DNA of 64,000 bases from Desulfurellaceae bacterium bin18. Its GTDB lineage: Bacteria > Desulfobacterota > Binatia > Bin18. The position numbers and the translations under genes are program-made. The DNA lies in contig MPMI01000026.1 in the NCBI GenBank assembly GCA_002238415.1, positions 21,832 through 85,831 on the forward strand. The letters are read 5' to 3'. Under the pieces are notes generated by a model. That model saw nothing but the letters and a program-made list of their open reading frames with translations, did not search any database and had not been told where the DNA came from. Positions 35,472-44,951 of this stretch are shown here, piece by piece; position 1 is the stretch's first letter; each line of letters begins with the position of its first letter.

Positions 35472-36518
35472 CTAATAGCCCAACGCCCGCGCGGCGCCTT
35501 CCAGGACAAAAGGGACGGACCAAGCCGTGCGCGCCAGGCGAATGTCGTCGCTCTGGCCCGAAGCGTATAAACCCGCCGCACTCATCCAGAAAGCGGCTGA
35601 GCGCAACTGATACAGCATGCCGTAGTACTGGCAGACCTTTTCGTCGATCTCGATTCCGGTGGCTTGCTCATACTCCCGGAAAAAAGCATCCCGCTCAACG
35701 AGGTGAGACAATAACGCGCTGCCCTCACGGTTGAGGTCGGTCAGGACATAGGCCACGTCGTACATCGGGTCTCCGATGACTTGCAGCTCCCAGTCGAGCA
35801 CCGCCGATATTTGATCGTTGTCGATTAACAGGTTGCCGGTTCGATAGGCACCGTGAACCAGGGTCAGGCGCTTGGTTTCCGGCGCGTTGGCCTTGAGCCA
35901 ACCGATCAGGTCTATCAGGATGGGATGCGGTTCCTGCTGAGAGATTTCTACCAGCTCGCACCATTTTTGGACTTCACGCAGCGCAAAGTCGTTATCTGAC
36001 TCGGGGACACCCAGGAAGGACAGACCCGCCGCTTCCCAATCAATGCTGTGCAGGCTGGCCAGCGCGGCGGTAAAACTTTTCGGCAGCGTACCGCGCGCGG
36101 CCGCCTCGGCGTAAAAGCGCCGACCGGCCGAACCCCACGGGCTGGGACAGGTCCCGGCAACTTTCTCCATCACCAGGAAGGGTTTGCCGAGAATGCTGGT
36201 ATCGCTCTCGTACCAGTACGGTTTGGGAGTGGGGAGGGGCGTGGCCTCCAGACTCCGCAGAACCTGAAACTGCACCCCGAGATCGGAGAAATGCCGCAGC
36301 AGGGCATTGCCGGGATCGCGCCGCAGGCACAGGCCCCGTGTTTTTGAGACGCCGCCCTCGGTCCAATGCGCGTCAAACAGCCAGGTTTCATGCGACCAGC
36401 CCACGGCAATGCGCTCCATTGCTTCGAGGCGCAGGTCCGAGGCGTCCGGTAGCTGTGTCTCAATATATTGGCGGATGCGTTCCGCCATAGCCTGATCGTC
36501 AGGGGCCTGTTGTGTCAT
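35472..36518 (-). CDS. Phosphotransferase-like (APH/ACAD10-type kinase fold) with altered catalytic loop
   Basis: The 348-residue product has the aminoglycoside-phosphotransferase/ACAD10-like kinase fold: ERIAVGWSHETWLF, LRRDPGNALL, FLVMEKVAGTCP and LDWELQVIGDPMYDVAYVL (metal Asp). The Brenner motif, normally HGDxxxxN, reads H-G-A-Y-R-T-G-N, with Ala (codon GCC) for the catalytic Asp, so normal phosphoryl transfer is questionable. The ATG overlaps the stop of the upstream gene by four bases. Third gene of an overlapping operon with the DUF7064-like gene and a small helical protein. Such trios occur in actinobacterial lipid or steroid regions. Confidence 0.82.
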   Translation of the reverse strand: MTQQAPDDQAMAERIRQYIETQLPDASDLRLEAMERIAVGWSHETWLFDAHWTEGGVSKTRGLCLRRDPGNALLRHFSDLGVQFQVLRSLEATPLPTPKPYWYESDTSILGKPFLVMEKVAGTCPSPWGSAGRRFYAEAAARGTLPKSFTAALASLHSIDWEAAGLSFLGVPESDNDFALREVQKWCELVEISQQEPHPILIDLIGWLKANAPETKRLTLVHGAYRTGNLLIDNDQISAVLDWELQVIGDPMYDVAYVLTDLNREGSALLSHLVERDAFFREYEQATGIEIDEKVCQYYGMLYQLRSAAFWMSAAGLYASGQSDDIRLARTAWSVPFVLEGAARALGY

Positions 36519-36946
36519 GCGGCGTACACCATCTCGCGGTCAACGCGGGCGCGCAGCCGGGTGCGCACGCGACGGATGAGGCTGTTAAAGCGCTCCTCGC
36601 CCAGTTCGGACCGGGTTGCATATAGGGTTTCAATCAGACGTGACACACTCGCCGCATCGAGGTCGTGGCGGAGCGTCCGAAGCGCCTCGGCAAGGGGCGC
36701 TGGGATGGCATTCGAGGCAGCGAGCTGGCTGAGTTCTTCGGTAAGCTCTTGCAGGTCGCGCTGACTCGCCGCGGCGTGGTCGTCGGCGAGGCGCAGTTGA
36801 CCGGCAAGTTTTTGCAATACCACCGCCGCCATGAAGGCTTGCGTCTTGGGGTAGGCGGCTTCAACCGCCGGGCCGATCTCTTTTTTGAGCGTGCGGGCGA
36901 TGCGTTCCAAGAGTTCGTCTGGAGCCAGTTGCACGTAGTCCGCCAT
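36515..36946 (-). CDS. Conserved hypothetical helical protein
   Basis: The 143-residue protein is helical and charged: MADYVQLAPDELLERIARTL, then AAYPKTQAFMAAVVLQKLAGQLRLADDHAAAS, and an Arg-rich end FNSLIRRVRTRLRARVDREM. No family is recognised. GGAGGGGGG precedes the ATG at 36946, which overlaps the upstream stop as TGATG; its end overlaps the phosphotransferase-like start by ATGA. Its position in a fully overlapping trio suggests an obligate partner role, possibly a subunit of the kinase-fold protein (inference). Confidence 0.72.
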   Translation of the reverse strand: MADYVQLAPDELLERIARTLKKEIGPAVEAAYPKTQAFMAAVVLQKLAGQLRLADDHAAASQRDLQELTEELSQLAASNAIPAPLAEALRTLRHDLDAASVSRLIETLYATRSELGEERFNSLIRRVRTRLRARVDREMVYAA

Positions 36947-37905
36947 CAGGCCCCCCCTCCGTTTGCAGGCCGAGCGGTGCGACGCATACGAGACCAACGA
37001 TGCACCGGCCACATGTCCTGGTCTTCTCCATGCCCGCCCTCGCCATTGATATCCCACTGAATCAGGCTGTTGACATCGATAAAGGTGTGACGATTGATCA
37101 CGATCCGACTCAATGGTGTCCCAACGGCCAACAGTTCGCGTCCCTCTGCATCCCGCGCCTGAATCTCGACGCGGGTGATCCAGCCGTTACTCCCATCTCT
37201 CTCAACCCGGCGCTCGCCCTGCGTCAGGGGTCGCGTCCGCCCATCGCGGTGGAGAAAGCCATACGCGACCGGATTTCGGTCTTCCTCCACGTTGGTGACG
37301 GCGAGAAAGCCGTGCTGCGCCGTGGCTACCCCGGTGACATAGGCCGCCTGACGCGGGCGGTCCTCCCGCCGCCGTCCCCAGGTGCGGTCGCGCACGGCCA
37401 GACAATCGATCGGGATCGTTTCACCGTGCAGAATGATTTCTCCGCTCACCCGTCCGATCTGATCGAAATGGTGCGAGCGCCCAAAGGTCGAACCCGTGCT
37501 GGTCAGCGGCTCGGGCGGCATCACGCCCTCAAAACGCAGCGCGGCCTGCAAACGCGATGCATCGCTATAGCCCAGCGCATAGGACATGCACGGTTCGATC
37601 ACTCGGATCGAAACCCCAGTCGGCAGGCTGATATCGTGCAGGTCTTGATCGCGCGGGAGTTCCAGGGCGGTGTAGTTTGCGGAATAGAGCACTTCCCAGG
37701 GTAGATGGGCCGAGTCGTCCCAGACCCAGGCCCCGCCCGCGACCGTGCCGATATTGGGCCGCGCCAGCGTATACAACCAGCCGCCCAGGCGCCGCTCCGG
37801 GTGAGCGAATGAAAACCAGGCCGTCTCCGTTGACCACCAGTCCCCGACCATCTCGTCAGAGTGAAAGCGGTCGTCGCGTTCAGTAAATATCCGCTGTTCC
37901 GCCAT
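36946..37905 (-). CDS. DUF7064/AttH-like lipocalin-type protein
   Basis: A 319-residue beta-rich protein with no signal peptide: TAWFSFAHPERRLGGWLYTL, GGAWVWDD, IGRVSGEIILHGETIPIDCL and the family's DRTWGRR motif (D-x-S/T-W-G). This resembles DUF7064/CrtC-AttH-like two-lipocalin proteins, whose relatives hydrate carotenoids or bind hydrophobic ligands. AAAGAGAC precedes the ATG. First gene of an overlapping three-gene operon with the small helical protein and the phosphotransferase-like protein. Function unknown. Confidence 0.7.
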   Translation of the reverse strand: MAEQRIFTERDDRFHSDEMVGDWWSTETAWFSFAHPERRLGGWLYTLARPNIGTVAGGAWVWDDSAHLPWEVLYSANYTALELPRDQDLHDISLPTGVSIRVIEPCMSYALGYSDASRLQAALRFEGVMPPEPLTSTGSTFGRSHHFDQIGRVSGEIILHGETIPIDCLAVRDRTWGRRREDRPRQAAYVTGVATAQHGFLAVTNVEEDRNPVAYGFLHRDGRTRPLTQGERRVERDGSNGWITRVEIQARDAEGRELLAVGTPLSRIVINRHTFIDVNSLIQWDINGEGGHGEDQDMWPVHRWSRMRRTARPANGGGA

Positions 37906-37956
37906 ACTTGTCTCTTTCTCTATTTGTCTCTTTCTCTGAGCGGAGGCAGGCGATTA

Positions 37957-38337
37957 TTATTGTACCGAGAGTGCGCTCGTATGGTTCACGATGGTGACAC
38001 ATTCATACGCCCGCGTGCGGATTTTACCTGCAACACTGTCGTCCGGTTGCCCTCCGAAATGATCCGTCCACGTACCAAACGCGGTTGCATTAGGGAAGCG
38101 CTCAAGGACGATAAAGACACCCTGCTGGGAGCTGTGAAGGGGGGCGAGCAATTCATACGTCCCGCCGCCGTTGTCTTTGGCATAGGCCGCTACGTCGTCC
38201 ACAATTTTTGATAATTGGTCCAGGGTACAGCCTTCCTGGAGCTTGACGGTTACCATATCGTACATGGCGGAGCGGGCGGGCAGGACATGCCCGAGCAGCA
38301 GGACGAGTCCGGCCAGGACTCCGATTATGTTTTTCAT
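37957..38337 (-). CDS. Exported ABM/NIPSNAP-like alpha-beta barrel protein
   Basis: The 126-residue protein begins with a Sec signal (MKNIIGVLAGLVLLLGHVLP, cleavage near ARSA) and then a dimeric alpha-beta barrel domain: YDMVTVKLQEGCTLDQLSKI, ELLAPLHSSQQGVFIVLERF, GTWTDHFGGQ. A GGGAGGGG RBS precedes the ATG at 38337; a longer in-frame start at 38379 lacks the signal. Function unknown. It lies between the DUF7064 operon and the Baeyer-Villiger monooxygenase on the same strand. Confidence 0.65.
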   Translation of the reverse strand: MKNIIGVLAGLVLLLGHVLPARSAMYDMVTVKLQEGCTLDQLSKIVDDVAAYAKDNGGGTYELLAPLHSSQQGVFIVLERFPNATAFGTWTDHFGGQPDDSVAGKIRTRAYECVTIVNHTSALSVQ

Positions 38338-38403
38338 TACCCCTCCCGTGTCAGGCCGTGACTTCGGATCGAGCAACAACTCTGCCCGTCACGCCGGGAC
38401 GCT

Positions 38404-40002
38404 TTAGCGCAATTCGAAGCCTTCGTAGCCCTTGGCCGCAACGTCAGCGAATATCTCCCGGTAGAGCGGCACGCCGCCGGCAAATAGGAGGAAGCGGCCG
38501 CGCACGTTCTCGGGATTGGTACTGCCGAAGAACCACGAATCCTGCATCTCATTGATGAGCAGCCCTTGGGCCGAGTCATAGCAGCGTTGGGTCCAGGCGT
38601 CTTCGGCCGCGGCGGTTGTGGTCATGGTCTCGAACCCGTGCTCGCGCATATAACGGATGCAGTCGACAATCCACTCGACGTTGCTCTCGGCACAGCGGGT
38701 GATATTGCAGAACACCGCCGGGTTGTGCGGTCCCATGATCGCCCACAGATTCGGGAAGCCCGAGAACTGCACGCCCAGGTTGGTGCGTGGCCCGTCGGAC
38801 CAGTGCTCTTGCAGGCTACGCCCGTGTTGGCCACGGATATCCATCCGCAGCAGCTCGCCGGTCACGCTATGAAAGCCGGTGGCATAAATAATCACGTCGA
38901 GTTCGTGCAAGGCACTACCGGTTGCGACTCCGGTAGGAGTGATCTTCGTGATCGGCGTTTCGCGCAGATCAACCAGGCTGACATTGTCACGGTTGAAGGT
39001 CTCGTAGTAATTCTTCTCGCCCGGACAGCGCTTGGTGCCGAAGGTGTGCTTCGGGATCAGCTTTTTGGCCAGCACCGGATCGGTGACGCGTTCGCGAATC
39101 TTGTTGGCCAGGAACGCGGCGACCTCATCCGCGGTTTGCTGTGACATAAAGGAGTCGCTGTAATTGCCCAGCCACAGCGCGAACCCGCCGCGGTCGTACA
39201 ATTCCTGATAGCGGGCCAGGCGCTCCTCTTTTGGCACGTCCAGCGCGGCGCGCGTGTCCGGTTCGTGGATGAAGCCAGCCCAGGTACGTTTGCACAGGGC
39301 GAAAATCTCGTCCGCGTTCTTTTTGAATTCCCGTTGCTCCGCTGCGGTAATCGGGCGATTGCGGAGCGGGGTGCACCAATTCGCGGTGCGCTGAAAAACC
39401 GTCAGCTGTTCGCACTCGGGGGCGATGGTCTGAATGATCTGGACACCGGTCGGGCCGGTACCGATGATGCCGATGCGCTTGCCCGTGAAATCGACCGGTT
39501 CTTTCGGCCAGCGGGCGCTGTGCAGCGACCGTCCCGCAAAGTCTTCAACGCCCTTATAGTCCGGAAACTGGTGGGCCGACAGCAGCCCGGTAGCGCAGAT
39601 CATGTAGCGCGCCCGAGCCCGCACACCGTTGTGGGTCGTAATCTCCCAGTGCTTGTCTGTTTCGTCGTAGACGACGGTCACAACGCGGGCGTTGCACTCG
39701 ATGTCACGCTTCAGATCGAATTTGTCCGCAACAAAATGCAGATATCGCTCCACTTCCGGTTGGCCCGAGAAGTGCTCGCTCCACTCCCATTCGTCGATCA
39801 GTTCCTGGGAAAAGGAGTATTGGTAGGAATAGCTCTCGGAGTCGAAACGGGCGCCTGGGTAGCGATTCCAGTACCAGGTGCCGCCGATATCGGTGCCGGC
39901 CTCGAACACCCGTGCCGAGAGGCCGAGCTCGCGGAGTTTATACAGCGCATACAGGCCGGACACGCCGGCGCCGATAACAATCGCGTCATAGTGCTGGGTC
40001 AC
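38404..40002 (-). CDS. Baeyer-Villiger flavin monooxygenase (cyclohexanone monooxygenase-like)
   Basis: The 532-residue class B flavoprotein monooxygenase has an FAD Rossmann motif (VIGAGVSGLYALYKLRE), GGTWYWNRYPGARFDSESY, and the BVMO fingerprint F-x-G-x-x-x-H-x-x-x-W-P in FAGRSLHSARWP. The NADPH motif is IGIIGTGPTGVQIIQTIAP. It converts ketones to esters or lactones with NADPH and O2; the ketone is unknown. AGGAGG precedes a GTG start. Intergenic DNA of 251 bases separates it from the divergent amidohydrolase, which could act on the lactone or ester product (inference). Confidence 0.9.
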   Translation of the reverse strand: MTQHYDAIVIGAGVSGLYALYKLRELGLSARVFEAGTDIGGTWYWNRYPGARFDSESYSYQYSFSQELIDEWEWSEHFSGQPEVERYLHFVADKFDLKRDIECNARVVTVVYDETDKHWEITTHNGVRARARYMICATGLLSAHQFPDYKGVEDFAGRSLHSARWPKEPVDFTGKRIGIIGTGPTGVQIIQTIAPECEQLTVFQRTANWCTPLRNRPITAAEQREFKKNADEIFALCKRTWAGFIHEPDTRAALDVPKEERLARYQELYDRGGFALWLGNYSDSFMSQQTADEVAAFLANKIRERVTDPVLAKKLIPKHTFGTKRCPGEKNYYETFNRDNVSLVDLRETPITKITPTGVATGSALHELDVIIYATGFHSVTGELLRMDIRGQHGRSLQEHWSDGPRTNLGVQFSGFPNLWAIMGPHNPAVFCNITRCAESNVEWIVDCIRYMREHGFETMTTTAAAEDAWTQRCYDSAQGLLINEMQDSWFFGSTNPENVRGRFLLFAGGVPLYREIFADVAAKGYEGFELR

Positions 40003-40253
40003 GATCAGAACCTCCTGTGGTCAGCGATCAGTTTGCATTGCAGCCGGTGACAGACCCGGGTGGCCCTCTCGTCCGAGCACCCTGCCCGGACCGGCCGGCT
40101 GAGAGCAGTCATCGCAAGGATGCCACCTAACCAGTTGCTCAGAGACTGTCAAGTAATGGGGAAGGAGATCAGTACGCAGGTCGGAGAGACCGGTTTCTTG
40201 ACAGCCTTAGGCGCGGGGCAGTAAAGGAGAACATCACCCACAGGAGGTGCTGT

Positions 40254-41405
40254 ATGGCGACGGAAAGTCTGGGTCCGGTTGTAGATGCCGACGGGCACGT
40301 GCTGGATCCACTCGATACCTGGCAGAAGTATATCGACCCTCAATATCGAGATCGGGCCGTGCGCCTCGAACATGACGACAACGGCTGGGAAGTCCTCATG
40401 TTCGACAATAAGCCCCTGAACGTCATTCGCGGCGCGCTGGGCGCGCTGGGTGGGGTGGGCTCGGACCCCGAAGAGGCCGAAGCCTTTTTCACCCCAGGCC
40501 AGCGTACCTATGCCGATGGCTGTCCGCCGGGCAGCTATGACCCGGTCCCGCGGCTCAGGGTCATGGACAGTGAGGGCATTGATATCTCTCTCCTCTACCC
40601 CACCGTCGGCATCGCCTGGGAGGGCTGGGTCACCGATCCGAAACTCGCTACCGCCTACACCAGGGCCTACAACCGCTGGATCATCGATTTCTGTAGCGAG
40701 AATAAAAAGCGGCTGTATCCGGTCGCGCATATCTCCCTGATTGACCCGGCCGGCGCGGCTGACGAAGTGGTGTGGGCAAAAGAGCAGGGCTGCGTGGGGG
40801 TGTTTCTGTCGCCGGATATGGTGGCGCGCGGCTGGAAGCACTTCAACGACCCCGCCTTTGTCCGCTTCTGGGAAACCGTTCAGGACCTGGAGATGCCGGT
40901 CGGCTTTCATGTCGTCCTGCGCGACGAGCCGTCGTGGCGCGACTGGATTCAGGGCGAGGGCGATTTCGGCCTGTTCAACTTCGCCTTTCTGGCCATTGAT
41001 GTCATGGCGGCCTTTACCCAGATGATTTCCCTGGGCATGTTCGAGTTATACCCGCGACTCAAGTGTACAGTCCTGGAGTGCGGCGCCAACTGGATTTCGG
41101 CGTGGCTGGACCGGATGGACCATAAATACGAACCCCTGGCGGGGCGGTCCGTGCTCAAGCTGAAACCCAGCGAGTACTTCTATCGTCAATGCCTGGTCTC
41201 GGCCGACCCCGACGAAACCCTGACCGCCCGAATTATCGAGCATATTGGAGCCGACTATTTTGTCTGGGCCTCGGACTATCCCCATATCGACTCCAACTAC
41301 GGGGTGGCGGCCGAACTCAAGGAACGCCTCGCGCCCTTACCCCAAGCCGACCAGCAGAAGGTCCTGGGAACGAACGCCCTGCGCTTCTATGGCATTACGG
41401 CCTGA
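40254..41405 (+). CDS. Amidohydrolase-2 family hydrolase (paralog 5)
   Basis: The 383-residue paralog is closest to the gene at 442: both share DADGH plus WQKYIDPQYRDRAVRL/WEKYIDPQYRDRAIRL. The metal motif is VDADGHVLDP, followed by MPVGFHVVL in mid-barrel and FVWASDYPHIDSN late. CAGGAGG precedes the ATG. It is divergent from the Baeyer-Villiger gene and convergent with the broken Rieske gene, within a ring-oxidation neighbourhood. Hydrolysis or decarboxylation of a ring-cleavage product is plausible but not shown. Confidence 0.88.
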   Translation: MATESLGPVVDADGHVLDPLDTWQKYIDPQYRDRAVRLEHDDNGWEVLMFDNKPLNVIRGALGALGGVGSDPEEAEAFFTPGQRTYADGCPPGSYDPVPRLRVMDSEGIDISLLYPTVGIAWEGWVTDPKLATAYTRAYNRWIIDFCSENKKRLYPVAHISLIDPAGAADEVVWAKEQGCVGVFLSPDMVARGWKHFNDPAFVRFWETVQDLEMPVGFHVVLRDEPSWRDWIQGEGDFGLFNFAFLAIDVMAAFTQMISLGMFELYPRLKCTVLECGANWISAWLDRMDHKYEPLAGRSVLKLKPSEYFYRQCLVSADPDETLTARIIEHIGADYFVWASDYPHIDSNYGVAAELKERLAPLPQADQQKVLGTNALRFYGITA

Positions 41406-41417
41406 ACGGCGGCGCCC

Positions 41418-42741
41418 TCAGTCCCGCTCAACCCAGTCATCAAGGACGGACGGGACGCGCAGATGTTCGGGGACGCGCTCCACGCCAATACGGCGGTCCA
41501 ACTCTGCGTGCCAGTGATAAATGCGCCGCTCCTGATAGTTGAGCGGAACCCCACAGAACCCCGGTGAGGTGATCGACTCCTGGATCGGCTCCACAAAGGC
41601 GATGTCTTCGTCAACGATCCGATCAAAATTCGCAATGCGCGTCTCCCACAACGGAGGGCGCTCGCCACCGCCCCAGTCCGGGGCGAACCAGATGACATCC
41701 AGGATGGTGCGGTCCACGCTCTGCGGCCAGAAGGCAACGGCCGGAATGCCGGTCGGCGAGATCGGTACAATCATATTCGGAAATACGAGGTAACTCGGAT
41801 TATGATTCCGCTCGATGGTCGTGGCCGTGGCCATCTCGGGCATGCCTATAGTTCCGGGATCAACCCAATCCGGACGCCGGTTGGGCGAGAGCATCATCGA
41901 GTGGCCGTGCTCCCACAGATGTACGCTGGTCCCCAGGTTGTCGAAGATGCGGTCGGTGGTGTGACGGTGCAATAACCGGAAGTGATACGCCTCCAGAAAG
42001 TTTTCCAGCACGACCTTGTAATTGCCCCGCACCTCGACGCTGCGCCGGTGGACGAGCCGTAAATCATGCAGGTGCAAAAACGGGGAATTAATCCCCCTCA
42101 AGAAAGTTTCCCACCCCGCCTTTGTAATGGCCCCGCCCCGCGCCGCTGCGCGGGTGGAGGAGCCGTAAATCATGCAGGGGCAGATGGCGAAAATAGCGCG
42201 CAATCGGCTCAAGAAAGTGCTCCAGAGACGGCGTATCGGCGTCTTCACACACGTAAATCCAGTTGCCCAGCAAGTCGCACCGTACGGGCACCAGGCTACG
42301 ACAGGACAGGTTCAGATTGACCCAGTCGCGCGGGTCGGTGACGGCGGTGAGGGCTCCGGTCGTGTCATACGTCCAGCCGTGATAGCCGCAACTGAAGTGA
42401 CGGCCGGTCTTGCCTGCCTCCTGTTGCATCACCGGGGCACCCCGGTGGCGGCAGGTATTATAGAAGGTCCGAATCTGGCCGTCGGTGCCGCGGATCACCA
42501 GGATAGGAGTGCCGGTCCGGCGCCAGACGATGAAGCTGCCGGGCTCGGGTAGCTGGTCCGTATGGCCGACATAGACCCAGCCACGCTTGAACAGAGCCTC
42601 GCGTTCCAGGACGAAAAACTCCGGCTCCCAGTAGCGCCCGCCGGGAATGTCGGGCATGGCTGGAAATCCATCCGGCGCTGCGGTTCTACTGCGCTCGAAG
42701 GCGACGCTGTCTTTCCACCGCTCGATTGTCTGCGCGTCCAT
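41418..42741 (-). pseudogene. Rieske non-heme iron oxygenase alpha subunit, interrupted by a 106-bp tandem duplication
   Basis: The first reading frame (42741 to 42088) carries the Rieske domain, C-R-H-R-G-A and C-G-Y-H-G-W around FYNTCRHRGAP and FSCGYHGWTYD. The second frame (to 41418) carries the catalytic iron site ENFLEAYHFRLLHRHT and the late Asp in NFDRIVDEDIAF. Between them a segment encoding LHDLRL-HxRS-RG-YK-ENFLE is present twice, at about 42000-42075 and 42106-42181, offset by 106 bases. Removing 106 bases leaves 1218 bases, exactly an intact 405-residue ORF. The copies have diverged, so this is either an old inactivating duplication or an assembly error. It followed an MFS gene on the same strand. 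Confidence 0.8.
42000..42181. repeat. Imperfect tandem duplication, 106-bp period
   Basis: The phrase agccgtaaatcatgcagg occurs at 42055 and again 106 bases later at 42161, each preceded by related sequence (ttgtaat-gccccgc and gcg-gtgga). The copies differ at many positions. The period is not a multiple of three, so it shifts the Rieske gene out of frame. Confidence 0.8.
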
Positions 42742-42805
42742 ACCGTGACTATACGAGGCAACGCGCGAATGAGCAATTTCTTTCGAGACGAAGCGGGCGT
42801 GTGAG

Positions 42806-43993
42806 TCACGCCTCTTCCGCTTCGGCGTAGCCGAGGCTGCGGATGTCCTGCCCGTGTCCGTGTCGGGTGATGGTGTATTTGCCGACCAGATAGATTGAAG
42901 CCCAGGGCAGGCTCAGGCTGAGGGCGACATGAAAAATAGCCAGATTGCGTATCGGCTCCTGCATGGCCTCCACGCTCGGATTGGGGACCGAGAAGCCGAA
43001 GGCCGACAGTAGTAGCCCCACGATGAGCACGCCGCCGGCGCTGACCATCTTCTGGGCCAGGGCCGGTCCCGTGGTCAACAGCCCCTCGCTCCGACGACCG
43101 GTCTGGCGCTGGCTTTCCTCAACAATATCCGCGGTCATGGAGCCGACCAGAATAAAACCCGTCACCACCAGTGACACCACAAATGCGCTGTGCAGAAGCA
43201 GCAACCACCACAACACGTCGGTTCCGTTGGCCGGAAACAACGCGACAGACACCAGCGGATCGAGCAGCCGCAGTACGACCGGCAGCGGTCCCGGTGTGGC
43301 CGACAGCAGAAACAGGCCGATGGCGGTTCGCTTCTTGTCCCGTCCGCGCGTCAGCGGATAGGCCAGCAGCCCGCAACTGATAGCAATAAACATATGAACA
43401 ACCGGAAAGACCTGGACGTGCTCCGGCGTCCACTGCCAGAAGTACAAGTCATAATAGCGGTCCGTATTGCTGTGCAGACCGACGTATAACGCGAAGACCA
43501 GCCCCGCGGCGAACAGCATCAACCACGACCGGTTCGACAGCGTCTCGACGATTTCCTGGCCGAGCTTACGCAGGCTGAACCCCGCGGCAGAGTCGTCCTC
43601 GGGAACGTGCAGGGCAGGAATATGCCGGTGCAGGCCGAGCGTTGAGATCATGCCGGTCGCAAAAATGATCACGCCCCCTATCCAGGCCATGTCCCGATAG
43701 CCGTCCGGGTTCAGATAGGCCCGCGAGCCCTGATACTCGGCCGTCTCCGGCAACAAAAAAGCCAACGTCAACCAGGCAAACCCGGCTCCTCCGAACCAGC
43801 CGTAGGAGGTACTCCAGCCGACCAGTTGCGTCCGCTGGTCGTAGTCCTTGGTGAGTTCCGGGCCGAGGGCGCCCCGCGGGATTTCGTATAAGGTCATCGG
43901 CACCGGGGCGACCGCGGTCCAGGCGGTTCCCGGCTTGGGAGAAGCAGCTAGGGAATTATACGTGTTCCAACGTACCCCATCCTCAATTGACAT
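42806..43993 (-). pseudogene. MFS (GPH/MelB-like) transporter missing its N terminus
   Basis: The frame encodes the greater part of a glycoside-pentoside-hexuronide-type MFS carrier: [20 protein letters not shown] (the cytoplasmic A-motif region) and at least eight further membrane segments through SLPWASIYLVGKYTITRHGHG. Homology begins only at about 43900; the upstream residues to 43993 are antisense to the monooxygenase fragment on the other strand and fit no transporter. Roughly the first two or three membrane helices are lost. The intact family has about 450 residues. Probably non-functional. Confidence 0.75.
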
Positions 43994-44894
43994 CCGCGAC
44001 GATCATCCGACCGACCCCAACTGGGCGCAGCAACTGAAACCCGGCTGGCAGACCGAGCGGCGGAACATGATGCGCAAAATCATGGACCCCCAGTTGACCG
44101 AGGAGCAGAAGGCCCAGCGCGCCGCTCTCCCCCGCGAGGAGATTATCCGCCGGCAGGAAAACGCCAATATCGACTACATGCTGCGCATTCACCAGCGCAT
44201 CGACGAGACCGTGCAAGATCGGGCGACCGCCGAGGCACTCAAGCCGTGGTATATGTTCATGTGTAAGCGCCCGTGCTTCCACAACGACTACTTGCCGACC
44301 TTCAACCGGCCCAACGTGCATCTGGTCGATACGCACGGCAAGGGCATCACCGAGATCACTGCAAAGGGACCGGTGTTTGAGGGCACACAGTACGCGCTCG
44401 ACCTGCTCATCTATGCCACCGGCTTTGAGGTCCAGAAGACCGGGATTTACAACCGGATCACGGGCGTGGGCGGGCGCGACCTGACCGAGAAATACAGCAG
44501 CGGCATCCGTACCCTGTTCGGTCTGCATACGCAGGGCTACCCGAATCTGTTCATCATGGGCGGCTATCAGTCTTCGTTCCAATTCAATCTGACGGATATT
44601 CTCAACACCGAGGGCGATCATATCGCGGCCTGCATCGACTATGTCCGCCGCAACGGCTATCGGTCGATAGACCCGACTCCCGAGGCCGAGGAGTGGTGGG
44701 TCCAGGAAGTCATTAAGCACCGGGGTAAGACCAGCCGCAACCGGGACTGTACGCCCGGCTACTACAACTTCGAGGGCGAGTCCAACCGCCGACAGGACGG
44801 CAACTACAACGGCGGCTTCCACCGCTATGTGCACTTCATGCAGGACGCCCGGCAGCAGATGGACGAGCACTTCGTCTTCACCAGGCAGGAGTAA
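43848..44894 (+). pseudogene. Class B flavin monooxygenase (BVMO-like) missing its N-terminal half
   Basis: Real homology begins at about 43893 with [20 protein letters not shown], the NADPH-binding motif, then [11 protein letters not shown] and [15 protein letters not shown]. The FAD motif and BVMO fingerprint expected about 200 residues earlier are absent, and the 15 codons before 43893 are antisense to the MFS fragment. The C-terminal part (YNFEGE..., [10 protein letters not shown]) is intact. It meets the truncated MFS gene head to head, as if one deletion removed both 5' ends. It lies 57 bases before the HsaA-like gene. Confidence 0.78.
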
Positions 44895-44951
44895 GCGCAA
44901 CCCGTCCTGTTTGTCTGGGACGTTGGGTTCGCAAACGCAAAGGGGGAAGCC

